DNA from: Rotaria socialis
Taxonomy: Eukaryota; Rotifera; Eurotatoria; Philodinida; Philodinidae
Length of the DNA stretch: 64,000 nucleotides
Direction: 5' to 3'
Assembly: GCA_905331475.1 (NCBI GenBank)
Contig: CAJNYU010004611.1
Location: 1-64,000 of the forward strand
Shown here: positions 35,472 through 47,600 of the stretch, piece after piece
Layout of the letters: each line of letters begins with the position of its first letter
Numbering within the stretch: position 1 is the stretch's first letter
The notes under the pieces: model-generated
Told to the model about the DNA's origin: nothing
Seen by the model: the letters and a program-made list of their open reading frames with translations, nothing else
The model's database searches: none
Made by a program: the position numbers and the translations under genes

Positions 35472-38400
35472 TTAATTTAATTCTTTTTTTACGTCCTCCA
35501 TTATCCACAACCGAATACATTCATACATAAATCGAAAATCATTCTTGAAAGAGTAATAAAATAAGCTAATAAACAAATGAATAAGAAAAACAAAAATCTT
35601 ACTTCTACTAGAAATGAAGGACACGAATAAGCAACTTTTCTTGCCTGGTGAAATATATCAACTCTCCTATCAATAATGAATTGTTCCATTAAATTTGCAA
35701 CAAGATATATAATAGCACCTGTTCGAATATTACTAGAAATAAAGTTCAATTATCCATATAAAATAAAATAATCTATATACTCAATGCATATTAAAACCGG
35801 TGTCTCATCATTTTGATCAAGATCTACAAGCGATCGAGACAATCTATGTAATACAACATCCTCAATGGACTTAATCGGTTGATAGATGAACGTTTTACAC
35901 TATAAATTCACAATGAATCATAGAAAAACATTTTAGCTCTACGAACTTGATCGTTTTGATAACGTCGAAAATCAACTGATTGGTAATTCTCATCAAGTTT
36001 TAAATTTTCTCTCTCGATGAGACCAGTATCCTTAAACAAGAAATGAATTTCGTTTTTCAATTTCATTGTCGTTCACTTACTAAATGGCTACTTTGTTGAA
36101 ATAGAAAACAATGTTGTATTTGAAATGCTGATATTGTTTTGAATAGATTGTTTTGATTACGACCAATTGTCAATAAAAATGCTTTTGAATGTATATAACT
36201 CTTTTAATTGAAATCGTATATGACGCATAGGAATTCATGAGCCAAGTTTACTTACATCAAAAAAATAAACAACATTGTAATCAATAGCAACTGGTTGATA
36301 AGGATTTTTCACATCTAAACTAATAGTCGCATATGAATATGCTTTTCGTAAAGTAGCTATCGAACAGACTCGGTGGAAGTATGGTATTGAGAATTTTCAA
36401 ACTGTTTCTAGTAAAATTCTATGAACATAAACGAAGAATATTAGTGTTTCAATATAACAGTACCATAGACAAGCGCTTTAAAAATGTTAGTAGATCAAAA
36501 TTCGATAAGATTCGCATAATACGAAGTGTTCAGTTATCCATAATAATAAACTCTAGTAAAGTTTCTTCAATCAAATACATGACTTACTTGAAATAAATCT
36601 TCTATCGAAGTTTGAAAATATCCCGAAACGGAAGCGTTCAATGATCTATCGACATGAAAACATACGCTAAGCATTGATGTCATATCCGATGGATACGTCC
36701 ATGCTGAAAGATGAAGTATCACGGTATAAACCGTAATTAACACATGCTAAACGTTTAGATCATATTCGCAAATCTGTACAATTTTTCTATCTTACATCAT
36801 TCACTAAACATATCGGTAATTGTTCATTAAGTTGAGTAATTGTATTCAGTATGTTTATATAACCATGTTTATTTAATAAATATCGATTTATATCAATAGT
36901 CATATATTCAAATGCTCTTGTATTAATTTCACTACAGTGAAATAAATTTAAATGAATCATTGTACTATTTTGTTTTTCTTACCAAGTATGTATAGCAATA
37001 ATACCTGCATCAGTTGCACGTGGTCTTGCGTCTTTCTCTTTTTTATCAATGCTATATTGTAGAGTGAGAAGAGCAACGGGATCCATTGAAAAGTTTGTTT
37101 CTGTCCAATTTTTAATTTGAAAATGTTCAACAATACGAGTTTGAGTTTCGCCAATCTAAATCAAATCTTATCGTAGTCGCTCGAAATATATTTCAAATTA
37201 CTTTCTGTATTTTGAATTTAAAAGTTACTATATCTATTCGTTTAATAATACCAATGAAATCTACTTGATAACAATTATCTATGGTCATCGATGGATTCGT
37301 TTCATCTGGCCAATATTGACAATAGGAATTCTATTGAGAAACAAAAAGAATCATTTCGATCAAATATAATTTCCATTGGTATCTATACATTTTCGTCTGT
37401 ACCATAAAGCATTACAATAGATAATACATTACGAAGCCATATTGTATTCCAAAATGTTGAAATATTTGTTGGATGAACAGCTATTGAGAAAATAAATATT
37501 TCATTTATTTATAATCAATAATAATAATTCATTACCTTCAATTAATAGATAACGAATCGAAAGTTGATCATTGCCGATACGAGTTACTTTAATTTCATGC
37601 ATCGAAAGATGATGGATAACATCGACATCAATTATCGATGATTGTCGATCTGAAAGAAAATTCAAAAATAAATGTAAATAAAATCCAGAAAAGGCGAAGA
37701 TTTATGATTTTTGAAATATTTCAAGGACTTAGATTTTGCTTTTTACTTAAGTAAATATTTCTATCTATTCAAACGATTATTTTGATTATGTGTTATTCCT
37801 ACTTGTAAGCGTAACACCTTCAATCATCGCTCAAATAATAACAATAACAGTTTCAATAGAACGAAATATTTTTCTTACTTGACCTTGTATTTGTGCGACA
37901 GAAACCTTCAACTTGCTGAGCTATACCAAAATAATCGTTAGCAGCTAAACTCGCAATATGATCTCGAATGCTTTTTTTTGGTACTGTAAGTGTATTGCTT
38001 AATAACGTTGGACGAATTCTTTTATAAATTTCTACTTGTTTTATATAATGATCATTCTCGTACAGTTCATTCCAATTAACTCTATAATTTCACAATTTTT
38101 CATAGATTATGATATCGAGTCACAACTTACGGTGGTCGTATCGGCCCGCACCATGCTCGAGTTAAGTTCTGAAATCGTAAACCACAATTAGCTTCTTTAT
38201 CTTCTAGACCATCTTCATGTTTCATCTAATTGAAGAAAAATTAAATTAACTAAACAAAAAGATTAGTTTGTATGAAATGTACGGCTTGTTTTGTTGTTAC
38301 TCCATTCATGGCTAATCCACAATGATAGTACCAGAATGGAAAGAGCGTAAATCCAAAAAGAATTGCAATAAGACCAGTTAGAAAATTAGGAATATTGTAT

Positions 38401-39432
38401 GCAAAAAATAAGCCACCTTGGTATTTGTAGATGTCCCATCGATAAAAAGCAGCTAAAACACAGCCAACAAATCCAACAAAACAAAGAATCGAACAGAAAA
38501 GAACAAAATTTGAAAAATAACGATAATTTAATAAGCCAACACAATTGTTAACTAAATAGAAATAAGAAAATATTTTAATTATGAATTTCTATTCAATTGA
38601 AAAATTTATCGGTTTGCTACGATTTTTTGAGGAACTCGAACGAAATTTTCTTCTCTGGTTTACAATAAAATAATTTGTTCTAATTAGATGCAAACTGAGT
38701 TTGTCTTTAATAGTAAATAAACAAAATCTTACTCCATGGACAATGATGATCGAAGTTTTCCACACAAACATTACAAACGGAGCAATGAACGACACGCGGC
38801 AAACGATAGGTTCGACAGGTATAACAATAAGGAGATGTATGCGGATTATTTCGTACAAGTATCGTCGTTGATGGTGGTCTCGATGGAAAATAATTTCCAG
38901 TTCTGAAAATTTCAAATATTTTTAATTTATCAATGAAATAAATTTATATTTGAATTTACAAATCGGTCTGAATATTATTTTCTTTTTCTGTATGAAGAGT
39001 TTCATCTGCATTTGGCCTTGGTACAACGCCGGGATCATAAAGTGCTGCGAACAGATAATTTGTCATCGTATAAAAAAATACAACACCAAATAAAATTGGA
39101 TAAAAGATAAGACCATTTTTAACAATTATAGGAATACTGTCGTAGAAAATAATAATAATTATTATTATTATTACAATTAAGAGCAATCGTGTTTTATTCA
39201 TAAAAAAAAAAAAAACTTACTCCCATCCAATATGAAAACCGGCTAAAACTATTATTGAAGCAAGAACACCGATCAAAGTACCCCAAGACTTGTATGTCCA
39301 ACATGTACGAAAATAGGAAACTGAATTACTTGGATAAATCTAATTACATATAAAAAAAAAAGTGTATTTAATATTATTTTTCAATAGATCAATGCATACT
39401 CGTCCTCGACGCATGTATGGATTAATTGGCAT
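35472..39432 (-). CDS. DHHC palmitoyltransferase fused to two degenerate receptor-type PTP domains
   Basis: Nineteen exons can be traced, about 845 residues. Exons 1-6 (39432-38131) encode a zDHHC S-acyltransferase: four membrane segments, [20 protein letters not shown], catalytic FDHHCPW (~165), NNCVG, and the TTxxE-like MNGVTTKQA with CGPIRPP. Exon 6 (phase 2) runs into exon 7 (38081-37879), which holds [20 protein letters not shown], the juxtamembrane start of an LAR-like PTP. Domain 1 follows ([23 protein letters not shown]), but its P-loop reads IHTCEINTR, with Thr in place of the catalytic Cys. Domain 2 (36418-35472) ends PVLICIDNIRTGAI, a loop one residue short of C-x5-R, and YECIRLW. 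Exon phases agree at every junction except exon 14 (36252-36418), where the frame breaks once. Palmitoylation activity looks intact; both phosphatase domains look inactive and may bind phosphotyrosine. Confidence 0.8.
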
Positions 39433-41508
39433 GGCAATTCAATCTAATATTGGCATTTAACAAGACATTCTTACTTTTGAATTTCTTCTTCGAACAAGAG
39501 GCAAACGCAGAGGCGAATTATACAATAAGATTCTCCTGTAGTGCAGAATCAATAGCAAAAAATGTTTTATTTTTCTTTGTCGTGCATTTTTAAACTTCAC
39601 TTAGAAGTAGATGGCAATAAGTATTGCTTTTTTTAAAATGCAAAACTTTCTCTATTCTTTTCTATCCACGTTGGCTGTTCCTGTTTACAAAAATTCTATC
39701 AATGAAATAACACAAGGTCATTCGCCTGAAAGACTCTACAAATAAACAGCACGTCACATAATTGCGCTTCGTGGAAAAGAGAAATAAAATGATTCATAAG
39801 TTACAACACCTATTTTTCGATGGAAATTTTTCTCCGATTTACAATCAACTTCGTCGCTAACGCGTGTACAATAAAAATAGAAGTATCACCTTGGTTTTTT
39901 TCTTCGTATTGTACCATCATCCAAAAGCGTACTCAATCGAGAAACATAATTTTTTTTATTTTGGAACTTTCAAAACTGACAATTATCAATTTCAAGAAAA
40001 GTAAACTGTTGCTAAAATGCCTCTTTCCCGATCTGATAGGATGAAATCCGTTGTCCTCTGTAATTTCCTTATTTTTATAAGATACATTACAATACCTAAG
40101 GTTTTATTTTCAAAGAGAGATCGTATACAAAATCTTAATTATCGCACAAAAATACTCAATACAGAAGAAAAATATTTGAGCTATCCTTTTCTGCAACCTC
40201 GTCAGGAGATCGTGCTTCTCTTCTCAATAATATTTACACCAATGCCGGCTTCTGTCAACATTCATGAATTAAACGAAGAACAAAAAGCAAGTTGCTTTTT
40301 TCTGAATCATCCTCAAAATTCCTCAAACATTCTGACTTCGAATCAATGTCTTTCAAAAACTCGAGGTACATCCTACATAAAAAAGATCCCAAGATTTCCA
40401 TACAACAATAAAAAATATCATCATCACAATTCAACACTGAACTTGAAATACGAACAATTGTTTTTCGAGATGAATACTTCACAGACAACGTTCTCCACCA
40501 TTGATTATTACCCAAACAGAAGCAACTAAAATCCAATATTTCAACGGCGTGCACAAGTTATTTGAAAGAATTTCCGACCACTTGTAACTCTAGTATTCAG
40601 TGTTTCATCAATATATTAACAATAAAATCGCAACAGATATTAAGAGCTTTCATTTATTCATTTCACTGAAGATTTAGTCATATCAAGACACTTTATCGAA
40701 AGTTTTTTTCAGTATCTGTAATCATCTATCGAAGACTGTTCTTCTTCGTATCACTTCGCGTGCCACCATCACCGCCGTTAATTAATATCTTTCTTGACAT
40801 CTAAATGTATGATAAACAAAAATTTGTTAGATAACACGTCTCAACTTCAAACAATGATCATCCTTATTCACTTTCGCATACAACTGTTACTTACATTTGC
40901 ATATAAATAATCACGGCACGTGTCTACAATTATTATTATTTAGAATTTTTAACATCTTCTCTTAACAAAACACGAATCAACATGTGTTATCAGATCAATG
41001 TCGTAAAATTAATTCATCTTGTGAATTTCCCATCACCATCGCTTTTCCTTCTTTCAGTTTTTTTGAGAAAAAATATTTCAAGTGACTCGAGCACCAAAAT
41101 ATCTGTATTTAGCTATATTCAGATCGATTTTTGGCACACATATAAACACGGAGTAATTCATTTCAACCGTCTTCAAATAATGTGCCATTGATCGAAACTG
41201 AACTACTTTGAAAGAATGTAAAAATACGAAATAAACTATAGAAAATATTTCGTCGATACGATGCCTCTCGATGCATGACACAATAGCACACGACAAATGT
41301 GAATTCGGAGCCGTGAATTAAAGTGCCATAAGTCAAAGAGACAAGAATGTTATCAGGACCAAATACAACCTACCTTCAATTGAGAGAGATCAGCGCCGAT
41401 ATAGTGTATCATCGGAAAATACTGACCCATTGCAAAGAATCATCTGTATTTATACAACAATTTGGCCACAATGTCCAGCTCAAATTAGCCAATCGAAAAT
41501 AAAAAGAA
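39433..41508. other. long non-coding stretch, part 1
   Basis: Upstream of the DHHC-PTP start. An open frame at 40017-40529 (170 codons) shows no domain, has a random-like composition and is not supported. A plausible promoter for the DHHC-PTP gene must lie just right of 39432. Confidence 0.4.
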
Positions 41509-41549
41509 GCGAGAGAGAAATTATTCGTCATCTCTCTCTCTCTCGGCGA
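41509..41549. repeat. GA/TC microsatellite hairpin
   Basis: GCGAGAGAGAAAT at ~41509 pairs with CTCTCTCTCTCTCGGC (~41532-41547) with a short loop. Confidence 0.5.
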
Positions 41550-44500
41550 TTATTTATCTTTTTTCGCATAAGAGAAGAAGAAATAGTGATCATTTCACAC
41601 TTTGTCTAATTGGCTAAGAAAATAGAAGGATGACCAATTGGTCAACGATAACAAATAGACTAATTGGACAAACCCGCATGACGCAATAAACAGCTTGTAC
41701 GAATTCGATCGTAACAAATTGGCAATCGAAACAAGTTTAGTTCTCACTTCTATGTAAATCGTTTGGTGTTTTTTGAACATCGTTTCACACAATAACACGA
41801 GACTATCCGATCCCATAATATTTATTCGAGCTGCAACAAAAACAAATGAACGAAATTTTTTAGAAACTTGCTGCCGGATTCTTATTTTCATTGGATAGTA
41901 CGCAGATTTTAGCGAAACTGTCAGTACAAATCTCACAAAAATAGTTTGTGGGATAAATTTTGAATCGCTGTCAAGTTTTGTTGATGAGTAACATTTCTTT
42001 ACTGAAACTGGCAGTGAACTAGAGATTTTATATACTTTTGAACAATCAGTGACCATGAAAATATTCAGATTTCTAGATGATCGAATGTATTTCTACCAAG
42101 TTCACTCTTAGAAATACAACATTGAAAACTTGTACAGACGAGAATCTTACTAATCTACAGAATCGATTAGAAGAAAGTACTAGCGTCGTTTTTCACCAAG
42201 GAGGAGTCTACCAACATTTGGATTCGAACATGAACTACTAATATATAAATATTATGCGTATTCGTAACGTTTCATCTAACAATATTTATTTTGTATCATT
42301 GAATAATATTTCTTTATATAAATAAGCAAAAAGATAAACTAATTTCAGCTCAACTCTCTCACATAAATTTGAGTAATACGTATATTTGCAATTGCTTGTT
42401 CTTAAAACTCTTACATAACAATTTTCCAATGGGCCAAACGCGGTATGAACACTTTTATTCAATAACATAAACCAATTGTTATTTAGATAAGCAATTTATA
42501 TAAACCTGCTGTTTAAAAGATAATTCAATTATTTCCGATCCTATTGAACATACACATGACAATCGTACTTGACAGCCGAATGAGAATATGGAATGAGACG
42601 TTGGGAAAAGACGAAGACAATAATGTGTTACCTATCATCACCTATTCGCATACACTTGGTAGTCACACAAATAGAATGGAATGAAACAACGTTATCTTTC
42701 AATTCCATATATATATATATATAGATGAGAAGAGTCGAAAGATCAAAACAAAATTGATATTGATCATTGATTATACTTCTAAAAGATCTCACTCAAAAAT
42801 AACAAAAACGAGAGAATTTTCAAGATGTTTTAAACAAGCTGTTCTTAAATTAATGAAAGACGTGCGACCAATTAGAGGCATATCGGTCTATTTGAACAGT
42901 GACAACGAACGAACGAACTAGTCATCCAACATGAAATAACATTCTGTTTTTTTCTTTTTCTTTTTGTCATAAATGCCACTGAACAAGCTGTTACTCTTAG
43001 ACAATTGTCATCGGTATACTTGTTGACAAACAGACAACAGCCGTTATACAATTCGATGTTCTTTCCTTTATCAATTTGAAACAGCTTGTAGCGGCTACAT
43101 GTTGTAACACCTTATGTTGTTAATGAAATTAGAAAATTTTCGTCATATACAACGCGTTTTCTACTACCTGATTCAAAGATAATTGATCGAGCGATAATAA
43201 GATTGAATAAAAATAATAATGATTCTATCTTGCCGTAAATCGCCTTGTACGAATGATAAAATCTAACTAGGTAAACATCTTATAATATTGTTTCCCAACA
43301 TAACATTAGATTTCTAGTCTGGATGAGATAAGACTTATCTTGGAAAGGTGATGTTTTACCAAAGAAAACGGGGCGTCTTTGTCGCCTGAGACATTTTCGA
43401 AGGTCTAACATTATCATTTGGTTCTGTTTCGTAGTTGAGTACATTCATCGTACTATATATATGCATATAGGAGATCAATAATTTAGGTGATTGCGCAGAG
43501 GTTTCTTCTTTTCATCAGTTAATACTGAACAAGTCGATATGATTGGATTTCACGAATATAAAAACATTTTCTCTTCTTTGTCTTCTGATGTATCCTGTCC
43601 TTTACATCCGACAATTGCATTTTGTAACGCCAATAAATGATATTAGTTACTGTTCATTTATATTCCAGTGAATAATATAACTCATTAGCGGATCAGTCGC
43701 ATTGAACATATTTCGTATGAATGTTCTCTTCATTGAATTGTCGTTTTAAAATGAATGGAACACCTCTGATAAAAAAAAGAGCTGTTGTTGTTGTTGTTGT
43801 TGTTGTTCGATTTCCAAAAATGATGTTATTCTCTCAGGAGACATTGGTCATGCAATAAAACTTTGTCTAGAACCTCGATAACAAGAGTACTTAAACTTCA
43901 AAGTAGATATTATATGTAGTTGAAGATAATTTCCTGTCAGCATATCATTATTACACGTGGAATAAAATATTTGATCTGTGAATTGAATAATCAATGACAG
44001 ATGTTTCTCCGAAAATCTGAACCATTATATAGAAACTGCAAGAGAGTTTATAACAAATGTCATAGACCTGACGGATCTTGTATTTCGTATCGTGAGGAAA
44101 AGAATTTTTTTCATGAAATTAAATTCGAGCACAACTATCATAATTACATCTATATCAGCGACCAAATTGAGTCGTTATCGTTGAGCTCTCCATATATATA
44201 TTAATTAATCAAAGTCCAGTTTATATGTTAACATTGCCAGTATATTATCGAGTGAATGATTCTAAACCAATAGCTATCAGCCAGTTGTCCGTAATTATTT
44301 CATCGCTGATAGAGTCGTAAAAAAGGTTTCTATGCACTTATTACTTGTTTAGCAACGAGAAGTCTTTGAGGCATAGTAACTCGGTCAAATATTGTTTCTT
44401 TCATTTAACTAAATTAATTCTCTATAACACCAAGTGAAGTATTCAAGAATCGATTTTATTATTATTCTAATACCCAAAAACAAAAACAAAAACAAAATTT

Positions 44501-44675
44501 TTTTTTGTATTATGAAAAGATGGACTATTATAATTATATATACATCAAGGTAAAGTGCACACTTCTAAAATAAAATTTACATATACTGATAATAAAAATG
44601 CCGTTAACAAACGTTTAATTCTATGAAGTAATAGTCACTGTTTAGAGCATTATTTTTGCTTTTGATTTTGAAAGA
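41550..44675. other. long non-coding stretch, part 2
   Basis: No recognisable protein or RNA gene. It contains a (TA)n run at ~42706-42723, a (GTT)n run at 43781-43808 and short chance open frames (for example 42056-41595 on the minus strand). With part 1 this is the largest gene-poor interval, about 5.2 kb. Confidence 0.4.
43781..43808. repeat. (GTT)n microsatellite
   Basis: Nine consecutive GTT/TTG units. Confidence 0.7.
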
Positions 44676-47600
44676 CTATCGTTTTGTTGTTTTATTTGTT
44701 CCATTAGTTGACGAATTGGACGGATCAGATGGTAATTGTTTACGTGCTGTTGGGATAGTACGTTGTTTAGCAAGAAATGATTGATTTTCATGAGATTTTA
44801 ATCGTTCTTCAAATTCACGTCGTTGAAAGGTACTACCCTAGAATATAATAAATTGATTTCATTTATTATCTAGTTTATTATAAAAAAATTATTTACCAAT
44901 GAATACCATGCACTAATTAATAGCTTTTCTTGATCTTCTCTGATTGCTTTCATTTTCTCATACTCTTTCTATTGAAGACATAAAATAGGAAAATTTGGAA
45001 ATTTTATATAAAAATTACTTCGAGTTCTTTAATTCGTCGGTCTTTTTCATCGATTTGTTTTTTTAACGCTTGAATTTCTTGATGACTCAATGAGTTACTA
45101 TTGCGTGGATCCATTTGACGTAAAACCATTTTAGCTTTTTCCAAATATTGTACATAACGTTCTTCCATGGCATTGACTTCAGCGGTTTTTATTGCTATGA
45201 CGGAGTCTTTTTCGGCAAGTTTTTGTTCTAAATAATACAAAATCATATGAAGGAAAAGTATGATTTTCTTTTTTCATTACCAGAATTGTTGAGCCGTTTT
45301 TGTAATTCTTCTATTTGATTCTTTGTTCGTGCTGATTCTTCTTCATGGCGTGCCATTGCTCGATTAAGTGACTTTTTAAGATCAGTTATTTCCGTACTAT
45401 TTTCAGCTAAAGATGTTGTATCTTTAAGTGTTGCTTCTAGTTCGAGAATTTTTTGGTTGGACATCCTAAGATAAAACAAACGCAACGAAATAGAATATGT
45501 TCACAAAGTCTCCACTCTTTTAGATATATTGTAGATCATTCAATGAATATTAAAAATTGCCTTCGAATTTCTGTTCTACGAAGGAAATTTTGATAGTCTC
45601 TCTTAGGAGAAAATAGTATCGATTGATTTAATGAATATACGAGGAATCTTCAGAAATCCAAGAGATGATTTATTTACCAAAGATCATTAGTTAATTGATT
45701 GTTTCGATCTTTAAGTTGTTCACAACTTGCTTGAAGAATTAATAGTTGTTCATTATTGGTTTCTTCAGTTTGATTTAATTTGAGCATTTTGTTTTCGTGT
45801 TGTAGACGAATAAAACGTTCTCTATAAAAACAAAAAATATAAATTCTTTACTATTTGTGCTAAAAAGCAAATTTTTGTTTTGATTATAAAATGATCCTTG
45901 AAATGCGTATCATGAATAGGAGATCTTTCGATATCTATTTGGAATCACAGTGAACCCGAAATAAGTTCTCTCTGACGAAGTTTATCCCTTGGAAACAAAA
46001 TTTTTAAATGACGATTACTTATAGGGATTTGCCGTCGTATGTATTCCCATGGGTAAGTAACAATGACAAGAAATCGATAGATAAAACAAAAACGACACTA
46101 TAGTTGATTTCTAATTTTCTGTAAAGTTTAACTAATTCAATTTAGATTAAATTAGATGATCGAAAATGTAAGTCATTTATGCCTCTATAGAATTTCGAAT
46201 ACGCTGCTTCCTAGATTTGCAATCAAACAACAAAAAGTAATTGTACATTATTTCCTTCCTCTCACTCAGTACACACTGAACAGCCGAGGTCGTAATCCTA
46301 CAATTATTCATGAAAATCAAAATTGGAATCAAATCATAACAGTTAAGGATAGAAAAAAAACGTGAAACTACAAGGTCTTAGATCATAGCTCTTAAACTTG
46401 AGTTCTGAGGAAAAATTCGAGCAAGTTATGGCGTATTACTCTTTCAAAACCCTTTTTTTCTATGCCATTATATATTGTTCGAATATATTCGTCAATCTAT
46501 TTAATGAATTTTTCTTTACCTGACATCAGCTGATAAATTGAGAAAATTAAGATCTTCCAGCGATCCAGTTAGTTGATCTTTTGAACTCGTTGTTCCATCA
46601 GCTAAATGAAAAATAAAAGCATAAAATTTCTATTTTGATGACCTTTTTAAATTATGAACCTTCATCTAAGTTTACACCGCGAAGTTGTTCGTTTGTTTCT
46701 CTTAACAGTTCAATTTGATTTGTTAAATTCTGTAGAAATTTAAAAAAAAGGAAATTTTTTCGTTTGTGTTCAGATATCTACAAACAATTTTCTCTGCATT
46801 GACTGCATTTAAACGTTCTTCCGTTCGATTTTTTTCGAATTCTGCTTTATCAGCTATACGTTGTAGTTCGCTTATTTTTTGATATAATTCTTGATTCGTT
46901 CGTTTATGAAATTCAACTTGTGTTTGTAGTAATTTAGCTTGTTTATATTCTTGTTCTAAATTCGCTTTTTCATCGAATAAACGTAAATTTGTTTCTTCTA
47001 AATATTTTATTTGCTGCCGTAGATCAGACATTTCTTCTAATTTGATTTTGTATGCATCAATAGTTGATTCTAATTTAGTCTTAAAAAAAACGCAAAAAAT
47101 AATTTTTCATATTGAATTAAACATAAATTTGTTTTATACAAACCATCTTTTCACATTTATTTCTTAATATATCTAATTCATCTTTGAAATTACGTGCATC
47201 ACTAGCAAGTACCATTAAATCATCATTCTAAATCAAGTAATAGATTACTAGTAGAATAATTTTTCTTCATTGAATATTTACTCGTTTCAGAAGATTTTCA
47301 TTATCTTCACGCAATACGTCGAGTTTAGCTCGATAGTCTTGTAATGCTAAAATAATCAATCATAATATTATCTTATAAGTGAGATGTATATTTCGAATGA
47401 AAAAAAACTGAAGGACTTCACGAACGATTCTATTTCGAAAAATATATAGAAATGATGATTGCTACCAAAATTTCTACATTCATTTTGAATCCAAGGAAAG
47501 CTTTCATCGAATCAGAAAGTTTAATTCAAAATGCGGTTTTTTTCTTTCATCGAAAAATTTCCATACAGAATTAGCATTAGTAAACTCTCAACACAAGTGC

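Noticed and set aside
40017-40529. 170-codon open frame on the plus strand
   Set aside because: Composition looks random, there is no domain, signal peptide or splice context, and the surrounding 5 kb shows no other coding sign.
41595-42056. 153-codon open frame on the minus strand
   Set aside because: No recognisable pattern, no supporting neighbours; likely chance in AT-rich DNA.
42205-42240. GGATTCGAAC word resembling a tRNA B box
   Set aside because: No A box at the expected distance and no stem pairing.
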